This document shows positions 15,371 through 22,739 of a DNA stretch of 27,260 nucleotides, piece after piece; position 1 is the stretch's first letter, and every line of letters starts with the position of its first letter. Both the position numbers and the translations under genes were made by a program. The notes under the pieces are model-generated. The model searched no databases. It was given only the letters and a program-made list of their open reading frames with translations, and was not told the DNA's origin. Source of the DNA: a virus; the IMG/VR virus record IMGVR_UViG_3300044535_000336, positions 1 through 27,260 of that record. One strand, given 5' to 3'.

Positions 15371-16177
15371 TTAGTCTTTCATGAAAGATGGAATACTTTG
15401 GTCAAACCACAGTACTCGTTGTGAAATGTTTTCAATTGTGCAGTCCAGCTTTGGGCAATGCACAAATTTAGGGGCCGACTTTCTACGGTCAATACAAGCA
15501 GTACAAGCATGAACATAGTCACAATTGTGTGTTCGGTCAACCTTCTCTGACCACTTGCCATTTACCTTTTCATATCGGCTAGTTTGAATTGGCACATTGT
15601 TTTCCTCACAGTATTGGAACACATCATCGTGCGTCCAATTTTTCATTGGGTAGAAGGCATTGCACTGTCCGGGGTTAATACGCACATCTACGCGCACTCC
15701 AGCATCCCCACCGTAGATTGGGTCAGAGTCGCAGAGTTTGTGGCCAACCAGCATCCCATCCCATCCTGCGATAATGCCGGGGTTTTTTGGGCGGTTGTAA
15801 ATATCCATAGCGCACACCCACGGTTTGTCTTCCTCAATTGGAGTAATGCCAGTAGGGCAAGTCATGTCAGTGTTGTCAAAGATATACTTGTTCTGCACCT
15901 CAAACTCGTCGTCAGTTTGCTGGAATGAAGAGAATGTTGGATGCCATGTATAGACCTCAAGACCCCATTCCTCAATTATGCGATTCTGAAATGCATATTT
16001 GCTTGGTTGCCATTGTTCGCGGTAGAATACAACTGGAACCTTTACCCCAACTTTTTTGAACACAAGGTCAAGAAGTGCCATGCTATCTTTTCCACCGCTC
16101 CAAGCAAGGCACGGTTTCTTAGAGACACTTAGGCATGTCTCGATATTCTTAATGGCTGATTGTACTTTGTTAAACAT
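15371..16177 (-). CDS. PAPS-reductase-like PP-loop enzyme with C-terminal cysteine cluster
   Basis: A 268-residue member of the phosphoadenosine phosphosulfate reductase/PP-loop ATPase superfamily. The PP-loop SGGKDS is at 27-32, after CLAW. These enzymes activate a substrate with a nucleotide, either reducing PAPS or, in the relatives DndC and the tRNA thiolases, transferring sulfur. The C-terminal part has cysteines at 219, 225, 228, 241 and 246 (C-x5-C-x2-C-x12-C-x4-C), suggesting an iron-sulfur or zinc site. It does not carry the classical C-terminal ECGLH motif of assimilatory reductases. It lies inside the virion operon with a TAATG overlap to the upstream ejection-like gene, an odd place for an enzyme. 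Substrate unknown. Confidence 0.88.
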   Translation of the reverse strand: MFNKVQSAIKNIETCLSVSKKPCLAWSGGKDSMALLDLVFKKVGVKVPVVFYREQWQPSKYAFQNRIIEEWGLEVYTWHPTFSSFQQTDDEFEVQNKYIFDNTDMTCPTGITPIEEDKPWVCAMDIYNRPKNPGIIAGWDGMLVGHKLCDSDPIYGGDAGVRVDVRINPGQCNAFYPMKNWTHDDVFQYCEENNVPIQTSRYEKVNGKWSEKVDRTHNCDYVHACTACIDRRKSAPKFVHCPKLDCTIENISQRVLWFDQSIPSFMKD

Positions 16178-16989
16178 TAGATTGCAATAATAGCAGCACC
16201 AGCAACAGCTCCACCAGCACTCATCATAGCAGCATTCCGAGTAGCACTTGACTGCGCGTTAGCTGCCCCTGCTCCAACGGCGTTCTGCCTGTTAGCTGCC
16301 CCAAGGTTAAGCGCAGATCCAACATCAAACAGCTGAGGCTTACCAGCACCGATAGCGTCAAGTCCAAGTCCCATCATCTGGTTGCCAACTTGGTACGATA
16401 GAGGTTGGCTGCCAAGAAGCTGAAGGCCCGGCTGCGTGTAAAACTGACTCGCCATATCAAATGCCAGTGTTCCTGCTTGTGCCGCTTCTGCTCGCTTCCG
16501 CGCCATCATGTCCTCACGACCCATGATCTCAGAAGCAATGGCGTAGTTGCCGCCAACGCGACCAGCGGCTTGTGCGCCCTCTCTGGCGGCTTGCTGGTAC
16601 ATGCGCTTTTGCTCTGGAGTAACTCCCTGTGCGGCGGCATATGCGCGTTGTGACTCTTGTTGCGCTTGTTGTACTGAACTCGCCTGCTCTGGTGACAAAC
16701 CTGCCATTAAACCACGGGTAAGCCCAGCCTGTCCAGTTATCTGACCGAGTTCAGCCTCACGCGCCGTGCCAAGTTGCTGTGCCGTTTGTTGGGTGAACTC
16801 TGGAGACATTCCAAGCATCCCAAGTCCAAACCGAGAAACATCTTGAAGATTGAGGTCTTGAAACTGTGGACGATATTGCTGCTCAAACGACAAGATTCCC
16901 GGCATTGACTGCCGATATGCGTTTAGCATTTTCCTAATATCCTTAGTCGGATTGAACTCTGGTGTTTTTACTTTTGGAGAACTTCCCAT
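16177..16989 (-). CDS. Probable internal virion (ejection) protein with C-terminal hydrophobic segment
   Basis: A 270-residue Ala/Gln/Gly-rich protein. The N-terminus contains PEFNPTKDIRKML, followed by a long helical Gln-rich region (SSVQQAQQESQRAYAAAQG and QQAAREGAQAAGRVGG). It ends with a glycine-zipper-like hydrophobic tail (AGGAVAGAAIIAI) that could insert in a membrane. This composition matches ejection proteins that cross the host envelope with the DNA. Start ATG follows a short A-rich gap without Shine-Dalgarno sequence; the stop overlaps the next start. No homology search was possible. Confidence 0.68.
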   Translation of the reverse strand: MGSSPKVKTPEFNPTKDIRKMLNAYRQSMPGILSFEQQYRPQFQDLNLQDVSRFGLGMLGMSPEFTQQTAQQLGTAREAELGQITGQAGLTRGLMAGLSPEQASSVQQAQQESQRAYAAAQGVTPEQKRMYQQAAREGAQAAGRVGGNYAIASEIMGREDMMARKRAEAAQAGTLAFDMASQFYTQPGLQLLGSQPLSYQVGNQMMGLGLDAIGAGKPQLFDVGSALNLGAANRQNAVGAGAANAQSSATRNAAMMSAGGAVAGAAIIAI

Positions 16990-16993
16990 GAGA

Positions 16994-17332
16994 TTAACTT
17001 TCTTTTAACTTTGAATAAAATTTGTACATATCGTGTACCCTTACGCGGTCGCTTCCTTTGAAACTGCGCTGGAATGCGATGAAGTCGTAGTTTTGAATGT
17101 ATTTGGACAATGCTCCACGCATATCCCCTGTAGTGAATGTAACAAACAAGGTGTCCCCATCGTCAACATGGACTGCTTGAGTTGGGCTTTCACGGAACAC
17201 ACTAAAGCCCATAGCAAAACAATCCATATCGCAAACAACAACGCCATGACACAAGTGCCATGTGAGAAGTTGTTGGAAGTCGATACCTTCTTGTTCATAT
17301 ATTGCTATTGCTTTAGCTAGGTGCTGGTTCAT
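16994..17332 (-). CDS. Small hypothetical protein downstream of the fiber gene, 112 aa
   Basis: A 112-residue protein with the pattern WHLCHGVVVCDMDCFAMGF, then VHVDDGDTLFVTFTTGD and YDFIAFQRSFKG. I recall a loose family of small phage proteins near tail genes with a similar W-x2-HG-V...MG...FxR layout, with no assigned function. It begins with an ATGA overlap with the fiber gene and is followed four bases later by an ejection-like gene, so it belongs to the virion operon. It may assist fiber folding or be a minor virion part; neither is shown. Confidence 0.65.
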   Translation of the reverse strand: MNQHLAKAIAIYEQEGIDFQQLLTWHLCHGVVVCDMDCFAMGFSVFRESPTQAVHVDDGDTLFVTFTTGDMRGALSKYIQNYDFIAFQRSFKGSDRVRVHDMYKFYSKLKES

Positions 17333-18267
17333 CCGATAACAATAACACTTGTTTCGTTGTTATAATCAGTACCATTACCATTCTGTAATCTTATTTGGCA
17401 TCCACCAATATATCTCGCCACAAGATCACATGCGGAATTTGTACCCCCAGATGGGGAATCTCCCGGCATGGCAACTGCCGCATAATTTTGACTTGGCATT
17501 TCGGTTATAAAATTAACAACTTGTCTACCAGCTGCTATAATACTAACGCTGGAAACATTACCAGCTCCATTAATTGTTGCCCTTGGAAGAGTAACATTCC
17601 CACTTGTAGTTCCAGATGTCCCATGTGTTATTGTAAATGTATCATCAGCAACCGTTGTAGTGCTAACTCCCGTAACAATAAACTCACCATCCGTTGCTGC
17701 TCCTGTATTGAAGTCCAAATAAACAAGCGACCCAACCTTAAGTCCATGTCCAGCAGCAACTACTGTTACTGTTGTTCCGCTTCTTGAGTAAGTACCACTA
17801 AACGCAGGAGATAACGGGACTTCTGGGTTATAAAATACCCAAGCTCTTGCGCCAAAAATTGGAGCAGACCCAGATGGAACATCCATTTTAGCAGTACCAA
17901 CAGTTAATGCTCCAGTGGAAGTTGTTGTTCCAGTAATGGTAGCGTTTCCAGTGACCGTGGCGTTTCCAGTAATGGTGGTGTTTCCAGTAATGGTAGTTGG
18001 ATTAGGAAGAGAAATTGAAGATGCCGTCCAGCTTGGGCCGCCTGTGGAAATTTTCGCTGGAGTTACGCTTAAATCTGCTAATTTTGCTGTAGTTACACCA
18101 TTAGCCCCATCTCCAATTTGCATTTGTCCACCAGCAGTAATTTGTAATCCTTGACCGGGAACAACAGCACCAGAGACAAAAAACGAATTGTCCATAATGT
18201 TGTTGAGCTTTGTCGAGGTAATTTGCTCGTTATTAGAAAATGGGGTTGTTGTATCAACGACTGGCAT
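17329..18267 (-). CDS. Probable tail or head fiber protein
   Basis: A 312-residue Thr/Gly/Ser-rich protein. The N-terminus includes ITSTKLNNIMDNSFFVSGAVVPG, typical of the attachment end of phage fibers. Residues about 85-120 contain hexapeptide repeats (TITGNT, TVTGNA, TITGNA), which suggest a trimeric beta-helix or stalk. The C-terminal part (INGAGNVSSVSII, VARYIGGCQIRLQNG) resembles a small beta-sandwich head. A role in host binding is likely. The gene starts three bases after the tail nozzle-like gene. No autoprotease or chaperone domain is seen. Confidence 0.72.
   Translation of the reverse strand: MPVVDTTTPFSNNEQITSTKLNNIMDNSFFVSGAVVPGQGLQITAGGQMQIGDGANGVTTAKLADLSVTPAKISTGGPSWTASSISLPNPTTITGNTTITGNATVTGNATITGTTTSTGALTVGTAKMDVPSGSAPIFGARAWVFYNPEVPLSPAFSGTYSRSGTTVTVVAAGHGLKVGSLVYLDFNTGAATDGEFIVTGVSTTTVADDTFTITHGTSGTTSGNVTLPRATINGAGNVSSVSIIAAGRQVVNFITEMPSQNYAAVAMPGDSPSGGTNSACDLVARYIGGCQIRLQNGNGTDYNNETSVIVIG
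17928..17999 (-). repeat. Four 18-bp tandem repeats in the fiber gene
   Basis: Four units of 18 bp start at 17928, 17946, 17964 and 17982 on the plus strand, each beginning TTCCAGT followed by a short variable part. They encode the hexapeptide ITGNxT/A on the minus strand. The near identity at DNA level suggests recent expansion and makes length variation by slippage or recombination likely. Confidence 0.85.
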
Positions 18268-18270
18268 AAT

Positions 18271-20754
18271 TTATTTCTGTGATATGATTGCGCGGTTGGA
18301 AACCGCTCCTGATATTTTAACTGAATGCACCTTGGGGGAGCCGCTTGTTCTTGTCAAGATCATAGTGCCTGTATAACCACGCAGTCCACCAAGTCTACCC
18401 CTAACATTAGCTGTTTCTTCCTCTTGATCGGCGTTAGACAAGTCACCAATTAGCTCGTTAGTGCTACCAATGGGAAAGGCGTTGTCTGGATCTTCGGTAG
18501 AAAATGAAACATCAAAAGTAGATGGTGATCCAGCAGGGAAAGATTGCATTTGGGTCTGAAAGTCAGTAAACCTTTTGCGCTCTTGAGTCCCAAAGTCGTA
18601 CCCACGGGTAGTTAGAGAGGCGTTGATTGGCTCAGAGTCAATAGTAGCACTACCAAACTCAGCTGAAATGCTGTCTGATGGAGATTCGGTAGCTTCCATT
18701 TTATGGATTCCTCCGCTAGACGACACGGCATAAAGGTCGTTTCGCACTCCCGCCCCAGCAGTTACAAAGTCCGTAATCAAAAACCCAGAGCTTCCATAGG
18801 TGTCGAGAGACTCCCAGCCCTTATTTAGGAAGTTAAACACCAGAATAGCGTTATTTCCCTGTGCATCGTCAGCACCAACCACAGAATCCAGCGGAACCGC
18901 GAGGTAATACCGATTATCGTAATAAACCGCAGTAGCATTTCCAGCCAATCTAGCGTTAATCCTGTCAATATACGGCTGAATATTCTTTGAAAGCGGTTCT
19001 TCTGTTCCTCGTAGGTTGTAATCGTTAAGGAAGGTGAGGGCGTAAACCCCGTTATCAGATAGGAACAGGAGGTTATTGGCTTGCATTACCACGGACTTGC
19101 GAGCCAAGCAGCCCACCTCGCTGGTTAGTTCTTTAACCACGGTATCCGCAAGGCTTCCTTGAGTGCCAACAACCGCATGGATGCTGTTGCGATTCATTAC
19201 CACTAACGCATCGTCGTAGAACCCGTGCATGGCTACCACATAGTCAGCCGTACCTCCAGAAATACGGAACTGATTCAGCACCCGATCATAGGTATTGCTG
19301 TCCAAGATGTCGGAAGCAATGATCTCATCGGCAATCCCACGATTGGTGTAAGTCGAAACTGTTAATGTGCCACCATTCTCGTACAGATATGGCATCCACA
19401 GGCGGCGTTGGAAGTAAGTTGCCCAAGGTGGGCCGGGCATGAACGAAAATCCAAGTCCAATAGACTCCTGCTGGGAGTAGTGGATAGTGTGCGACGACAC
19501 ATCTGGTTCGCTCGTGAAGAACCGCCAAGTGTCGTATGTTGGAATGGCAGACACATTGAGAATATCGCCAACATTTAAGACCTTAAATGCTGTTGATGTC
19601 TGGGTGAGCCTTAATGATTGCCCAACAGAGAAAGGGGTGTCTTTAAGTGCTGTGAATGTGTAATTTGTGCCACTGGTAAATGTACCAGTTGAAAGTGTCA
19701 ACGTTCTTGTTGCCCCAACATAATCCGAAACCGTGTAGGTTGTCCCAGAAATTACAAGGGTTGCCCCATTATAAAAGTCATTTAATACAGATGGTTTAAA
19801 TCCATCGTCAAAAAAGTGTGGCAAGACGATAGTTGCTCCACCACCACCCACCGCAATTCCAGTAGATTCCTGTAGGTCTGGGCCGTCTATTGTAACCGTG
19901 GCAGTGCCATCTGAGATTACAATGTTGTTGTTTTTAGTGTAGTCCTTTCCTGCTTGGTACGGGCCACCGGGAACTTTGTAGAACTGGGTGCTAACACCAT
20001 CCCACTGCAGGGCGGACTGCCCACCACGGAAGATGATTACCTTATCAAATACCTGCATCATCGACACCTCAACCCCAGCATCCAAGGTAATGCCAGTTGG
20101 AAAAGTCAAATCTGTGACCCCAGCCGTACCAGCATCAGCTAGCTTGGATACCTCAATCTTCTTAACCCCGGCATTTGTAGCCACAAGGATGTACTCCTTA
20201 TTGCTTTCATTTGGATTGCTGAACAAACAAGACGCACGCACATCAGACACCACGTTGTCATTTACCTGTGAGCGCAAGTACCCAGTAGCACCAACAGTAA
20301 GCGACCCGTCAGCACCATTGTTAGCAAAGGTCAATGTATTAACCCCTGTAACCGTCATCAAGAAAGACCCAGCAACAATTCCAGTCAAAGGTTCAACTGT
20401 AGGCGTGGCCGTATTACCAAGAGTAACATAAGCAGTGCCAGTCAACCCATGATTGGAACTTGTGGTAATGGTCACCACATTGGATGTCCTGCTCGCAGAT
20501 GCAATTGTCTTGTCTGTATCAATCACAAAGAACGGCAACCTCAACGGAGTGCCACCAGTAGTCAAGCTGGTCTTCTGGGCAATGACTGCCTTGCGAGGCT
20601 TCCAGTAACCCTCCATCCGCCCGTTAAGGCTCTCCCTAACCTCACCCTCTGCCAACTGGTTGAGCTGAAGCCTACGGTTAACACCATAGAACCCACGATC
20701 ACCAGCATCGGCAATCGAGTCGTCTAACCCACCAGTGGATCGAAACTGGGACAT
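18271..20754 (-). CDS. Tail nozzle / packaged-DNA stabilization-like protein (P22 gp10 type)
   Basis: An 827-residue beta-rich protein. Features resembling podovirus tail-tube or DNA-stabilization proteins (P22 gp10, tail tubular B) are the N-terminal GVNRRLQLNQLAEGEVRESLNGRMEGYWKPRK, a segment FRGGQSALQWDGVS, and NLLFLSDNGVYALTFLNDY followed by YYDNRYYLAVPLDS and ILVFNFLNKGWESLDTYG, which look like propeller blades. Such proteins close the portal channel and join it to the needle or fibers. Its ATG overlaps the stop of the preceding 86-residue gene (TAATG). The precise class is inferred from pattern, not from a search. Confidence 0.8.
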   Translation of the reverse strand: MSQFRSTGGLDDSIADAGDRGFYGVNRRLQLNQLAEGEVRESLNGRMEGYWKPRKAVIAQKTSLTTGGTPLRLPFFVIDTDKTIASASRTSNVVTITTSSNHGLTGTAYVTLGNTATPTVEPLTGIVAGSFLMTVTGVNTLTFANNGADGSLTVGATGYLRSQVNDNVVSDVRASCLFSNPNESNKEYILVATNAGVKKIEVSKLADAGTAGVTDLTFPTGITLDAGVEVSMMQVFDKVIIFRGGQSALQWDGVSTQFYKVPGGPYQAGKDYTKNNNIVISDGTATVTIDGPDLQESTGIAVGGGGATIVLPHFFDDGFKPSVLNDFYNGATLVISGTTYTVSDYVGATRTLTLSTGTFTSGTNYTFTALKDTPFSVGQSLRLTQTSTAFKVLNVGDILNVSAIPTYDTWRFFTSEPDVSSHTIHYSQQESIGLGFSFMPGPPWATYFQRRLWMPYLYENGGTLTVSTYTNRGIADEIIASDILDSNTYDRVLNQFRISGGTADYVVAMHGFYDDALVVMNRNSIHAVVGTQGSLADTVVKELTSEVGCLARKSVVMQANNLLFLSDNGVYALTFLNDYNLRGTEEPLSKNIQPYIDRINARLAGNATAVYYDNRYYLAVPLDSVVGADDAQGNNAILVFNFLNKGWESLDTYGSSGFLITDFVTAGAGVRNDLYAVSSSGGIHKMEATESPSDSISAEFGSATIDSEPINASLTTRGYDFGTQERKRFTDFQTQMQSFPAGSPSTFDVSFSTEDPDNAFPIGSTNELIGDLSNADQEEETANVRGRLGGLRGYTGTMILTRTSGSPKVHSVKISGAVSNRAIISQK

Positions 20755-21014
20755 TAAGCGTAGTACGCAATAACCGTACCAGAACTAATTTGAACTTTGG
20801 TAAAGATACCACCAATGCCACCACCCGCAGCAAGCGTCTTGCCATCAAGGTTGGAAATGTCATCCAAGTTACCAGCAGTCTCTCCAGCACCAGCCTCAAT
20901 TACGCTGTCAGTAATCGCTTGAATCCAACGGAATAGACCAGTCGCGCTGTCAGCACCAGTAAGCACGATGCCACCCATTTGGCCTTGTAATTGATATGAG
21001 TCGCCTCTAGGCAT
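20754..21014 (-). CDS. Small virion-operon protein, 86 aa, first gene of the operon
   Basis: An 86-residue Gly/Ala-rich protein beginning MPRGDSYQLQGQ, with an RGD tripeptide near the N-terminus, and containing ISNLDGKTLAAGGGIGGIFTKVQ. No family is recognised. It is the first gene after the long control region and its stop overlaps the start of the tail nozzle-like gene, so it may be a virion decoration or adaptor protein. The upstream sequence is AT-rich (ACTTTATTTATATT) directly before the ATG, with no Shine-Dalgarno sequence. Confidence 0.65.
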   Translation of the reverse strand: MPRGDSYQLQGQMGGIVLTGADSATGLFRWIQAITDSVIEAGAGETAGNLDDISNLDGKTLAAGGGIGGIFTKVQISSGTVIAYYA

Positions 21015-21327
21015 AATATAAATAAAGTATCAACCCAACACCATGTCGGGCATGCTTCTCAAATGCGGAGGGAATCACCATGCGTCAAGGGGGAACTTGT
21101 GGGGACTTGGGCTTGAAGGGGGGTGTTCAAGCCTAAGTCAAACATTGGTCAAGCGTAAGTAAAGTGCCACCCACAGGTTCGCTTGCCGAGGACTAGTTGC
21201 TCTTGCAGAGGCGCGGGGTGGTAGCGTCAAATTGCAGGGGGAACGCCAACTTGACAAGTTCCCAGTCGGGAACATCGGGGGGGAATTGGAGGGGGTGGGA
21301 TGGGGAATGTGCGTGAGCGGGAATAGG
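21015..21327. promoter_or_regulatory. Control region of the virion operon with CTTGA-type inverted repeats
   Basis: A 313-base non-coding block between the HNH gene and the virion operon. It contains a large inverted repeat, GGCTTGAA at 21110-21117 with TTCAAGCC at 21126-21133, extended by ACTT/AAGT (21105-21108/21135-21138). There is also a 13-base palindrome AACTTGACAAGTT at 21248-21260 and an adjoining one, GTTCCC (21258-21263) with GGGAAC (21268-21273). Extra copies of CTTG or TCAAG lie at 21085, 21096, 21106 and 21149. I could not place a confident minus-strand promoter; the AT-rich end next to the first gene is the best candidate. No gene is seen here. Confidence 0.55.
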
Positions 21328-22167
21328 CTAGTCGTGGAAACCTGCTGGAACATTCGCAGCGATAAACTCAAACGGGTCTAAATCACGCTTTCTGGAGTTG
21401 CATGGATGGCAGGCAAACACGAAATTTGACACGCAATGCGCCCCACCTTTGGCCAATGGCTCAAAATGATCCAAGGTCAACTCGGCCTTCTTGCCGCAGT
21501 AATAGCAGCGGTCTCCCGCTAGCTTTCTGGCGTCCTCCACCATTTTAGGTGTAGCCTTTACCTCACAATTGTTGATCCTAGCCCTGCGGACATGCTTGTA
21601 GTTGCGCTTCTCAAGCTTTCTCTTCTCCTTCCGCTGCTCTTCGGTTAGCGCAATCCTTTTGGGGCGCAAGGATTTAGCCAACGCTTTTTCAGCAGCGATC
21701 TTGGCCTTTTCAATGCGCCTAGCCTCGGCTTGCTCTTGCTTGATCTTTTGTAGGGCTTCTTGCTCGGCCTTGCGCTTTGCCTTCTTTTCAGCATTGATTG
21801 CCTTTTGTTTCTCGTTGTACCGCTTGCGAGAGCGAGCTTGTTTGGCTCTGTGCTTCTCCAGCCTAACTGGATCAAGCAACATTTTTGCGTAAGATTCGCG
21901 GTGGGATTTGCTCCTTTTTTCAACAGTCAAGTGCTTGGTTTCGTGGTAAAGCTTAATGCTATTCTCTCGCTTCTTTAACGCGCGAACTTCTTTCGTTCTT
22001 GCCATTTCCGCTAGGTATTCTCGATACGCAGCCGTTCTTTCGTAATAATCTTGACCGCATGTTCTTAAGAAGTGGTTCATCTCCATCCAATATTCTCCCC
22101 CAACGCACTTTGTGTTTTTGCCGAAAAACACTCGACCGTCATCCCTAATATCACCCTTCTTGTGCAT
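21328..22167 (-). CDS. HNH endonuclease with long Lys-rich coiled coil
   Basis: A 279-residue free-standing HNH nuclease. The N-terminus (GDIRDDGRVFFGK, CVGGEYWM) resembles a small domain often joined to phage HNH proteins. Residues about 50-195 form a very Lys/Arg/Glu-rich, probably coiled-coil region. The C-terminal HNH domain has CYYC at 221-224, catalytic LDHFEPLAKGG with His 234, an Asn at 248, and CHPCNSRK starting at Cys 253. All metal-binding and catalytic residues are present. Free-standing HNH genes in phages are often homing endonucleases or packaging helpers. It stands alone between two non-coding blocks, which favours a mobile homing-type gene. Confidence 0.88.
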   Translation of the reverse strand: MHKKGDIRDDGRVFFGKNTKCVGGEYWMEMNHFLRTCGQDYYERTAAYREYLAEMARTKEVRALKKRENSIKLYHETKHLTVEKRSKSHRESYAKMLLDPVRLEKHRAKQARSRKRYNEKQKAINAEKKAKRKAEQEALQKIKQEQAEARRIEKAKIAAEKALAKSLRPKRIALTEEQRKEKRKLEKRNYKHVRRARINNCEVKATPKMVEDARKLAGDRCYYCGKKAELTLDHFEPLAKGGAHCVSNFVFACHPCNSRKRDLDPFEFIAANVPAGFHD

Positions 22168-22201
22168 ATGTCTATGGTATGAAAAAACCCAAATCCGTCA
22201 A
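22168..22201 (-). promoter_or_regulatory. Candidate promoter for the HNH gene, possibly leaderless
   Basis: On the minus strand TTGACG (22201-22196) is followed after 16 bases by TACCAT (22179-22174). The ATG of the HNH gene begins six bases after the -10 hexamer. If used, the transcript would start at or next to the start codon, with no room for a ribosome binding site. The -10 matches the consensus at four of six positions, so this is only a candidate. Confidence 0.35.
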
Positions 22202-22660
22202 TTCCCCTTTGCAAAAAAATTGAAAGGCAGGCTTTTCGTTCCCCCTTTTTTCTGGTGGCCAAAATGCGACTCCCCCCGCCCCATATCTATTGTTACAACT
22301 TGTACAAACGGTTGTAATCCGTAGTCCTGTTCCACGGAAATCGCCAGCATCTATCGGTGTTCCACGGGATTGGGTGTGGAATCTGGTCGCGCTGCCGTGT
22401 TGAGTTGCAGGGTGGACACAATATGTAGTGCCGCGATCAACCCTCGCGTGCGTGTTTGTGATTCTCTAGCGGAAAGTGGGAACGATTCCCCATGCAAATC
22501 CCGCCATTTTCCTAGGATTCTCTCCATGTTCCCGAAACGGATTTCGGTGACATCCAATCCACTTGTGATCAGAATAAATTCTAGTCCCAACTCCTACTTC
22601 GCACCAGAATGCCCTACAATCGCTTTGACCCCCAATATGGGATCAACACCCACAAGAAAG
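22202..22660. promoter_or_regulatory. Non-coding stretch with operator-like repeats
   Basis: Between the helicase terminator and the HNH promoter lies a stretch without a convincing gene. It holds an inverted repeat TTACAAC (22293-22299) / GTTGTAA (22311-22317) enclosing the palindrome TTGTACAA (22300-22307), and two direct copies of TGTTCCACGG at 22328-22337 and 22358-22367, 30 bases apart. A 58-codon minus-strand frame starting with ATG at 22527 and ending at 22351 (MERILGKWRDLHG...) is possible but unsupported: no leader motif, no family, and the repeats lie next to or inside its end. The repeats suggest a regulator-binding region. Confidence 0.4.
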
Positions 22661-22689
22661 CCCCAGACGCCGTGTGAGCGATTCTGGGG
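22651..22689 (-). terminator. Terminator downstream of the helicase gene
   Basis: CCCCAGACGC at 22661-22670 pairs with GCG (22678-22680) and TCTGGGG (22683-22689), with a small bulge. On the minus strand the hairpin is followed by CTTTCTTGT. It lies about 50 bases after the helicase stop codon and closes the early/replication operon. The T-run is imperfect, so efficiency is uncertain. Confidence 0.55.
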
Positions 22690-22739
22690 CAATCTAGAGG
22701 GTATCTGGCGCGGTTTGGTGGAAGATGTTGGCTGGATAG

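Noticed and set aside
22351-22527. Minus-strand frame of 58 codons starting MERILGKW
   Set aside because: It is located past the helicase terminator, has neither the local leader motif nor a ribosome binding site, and no recognised family. It remains possible but unsupported.
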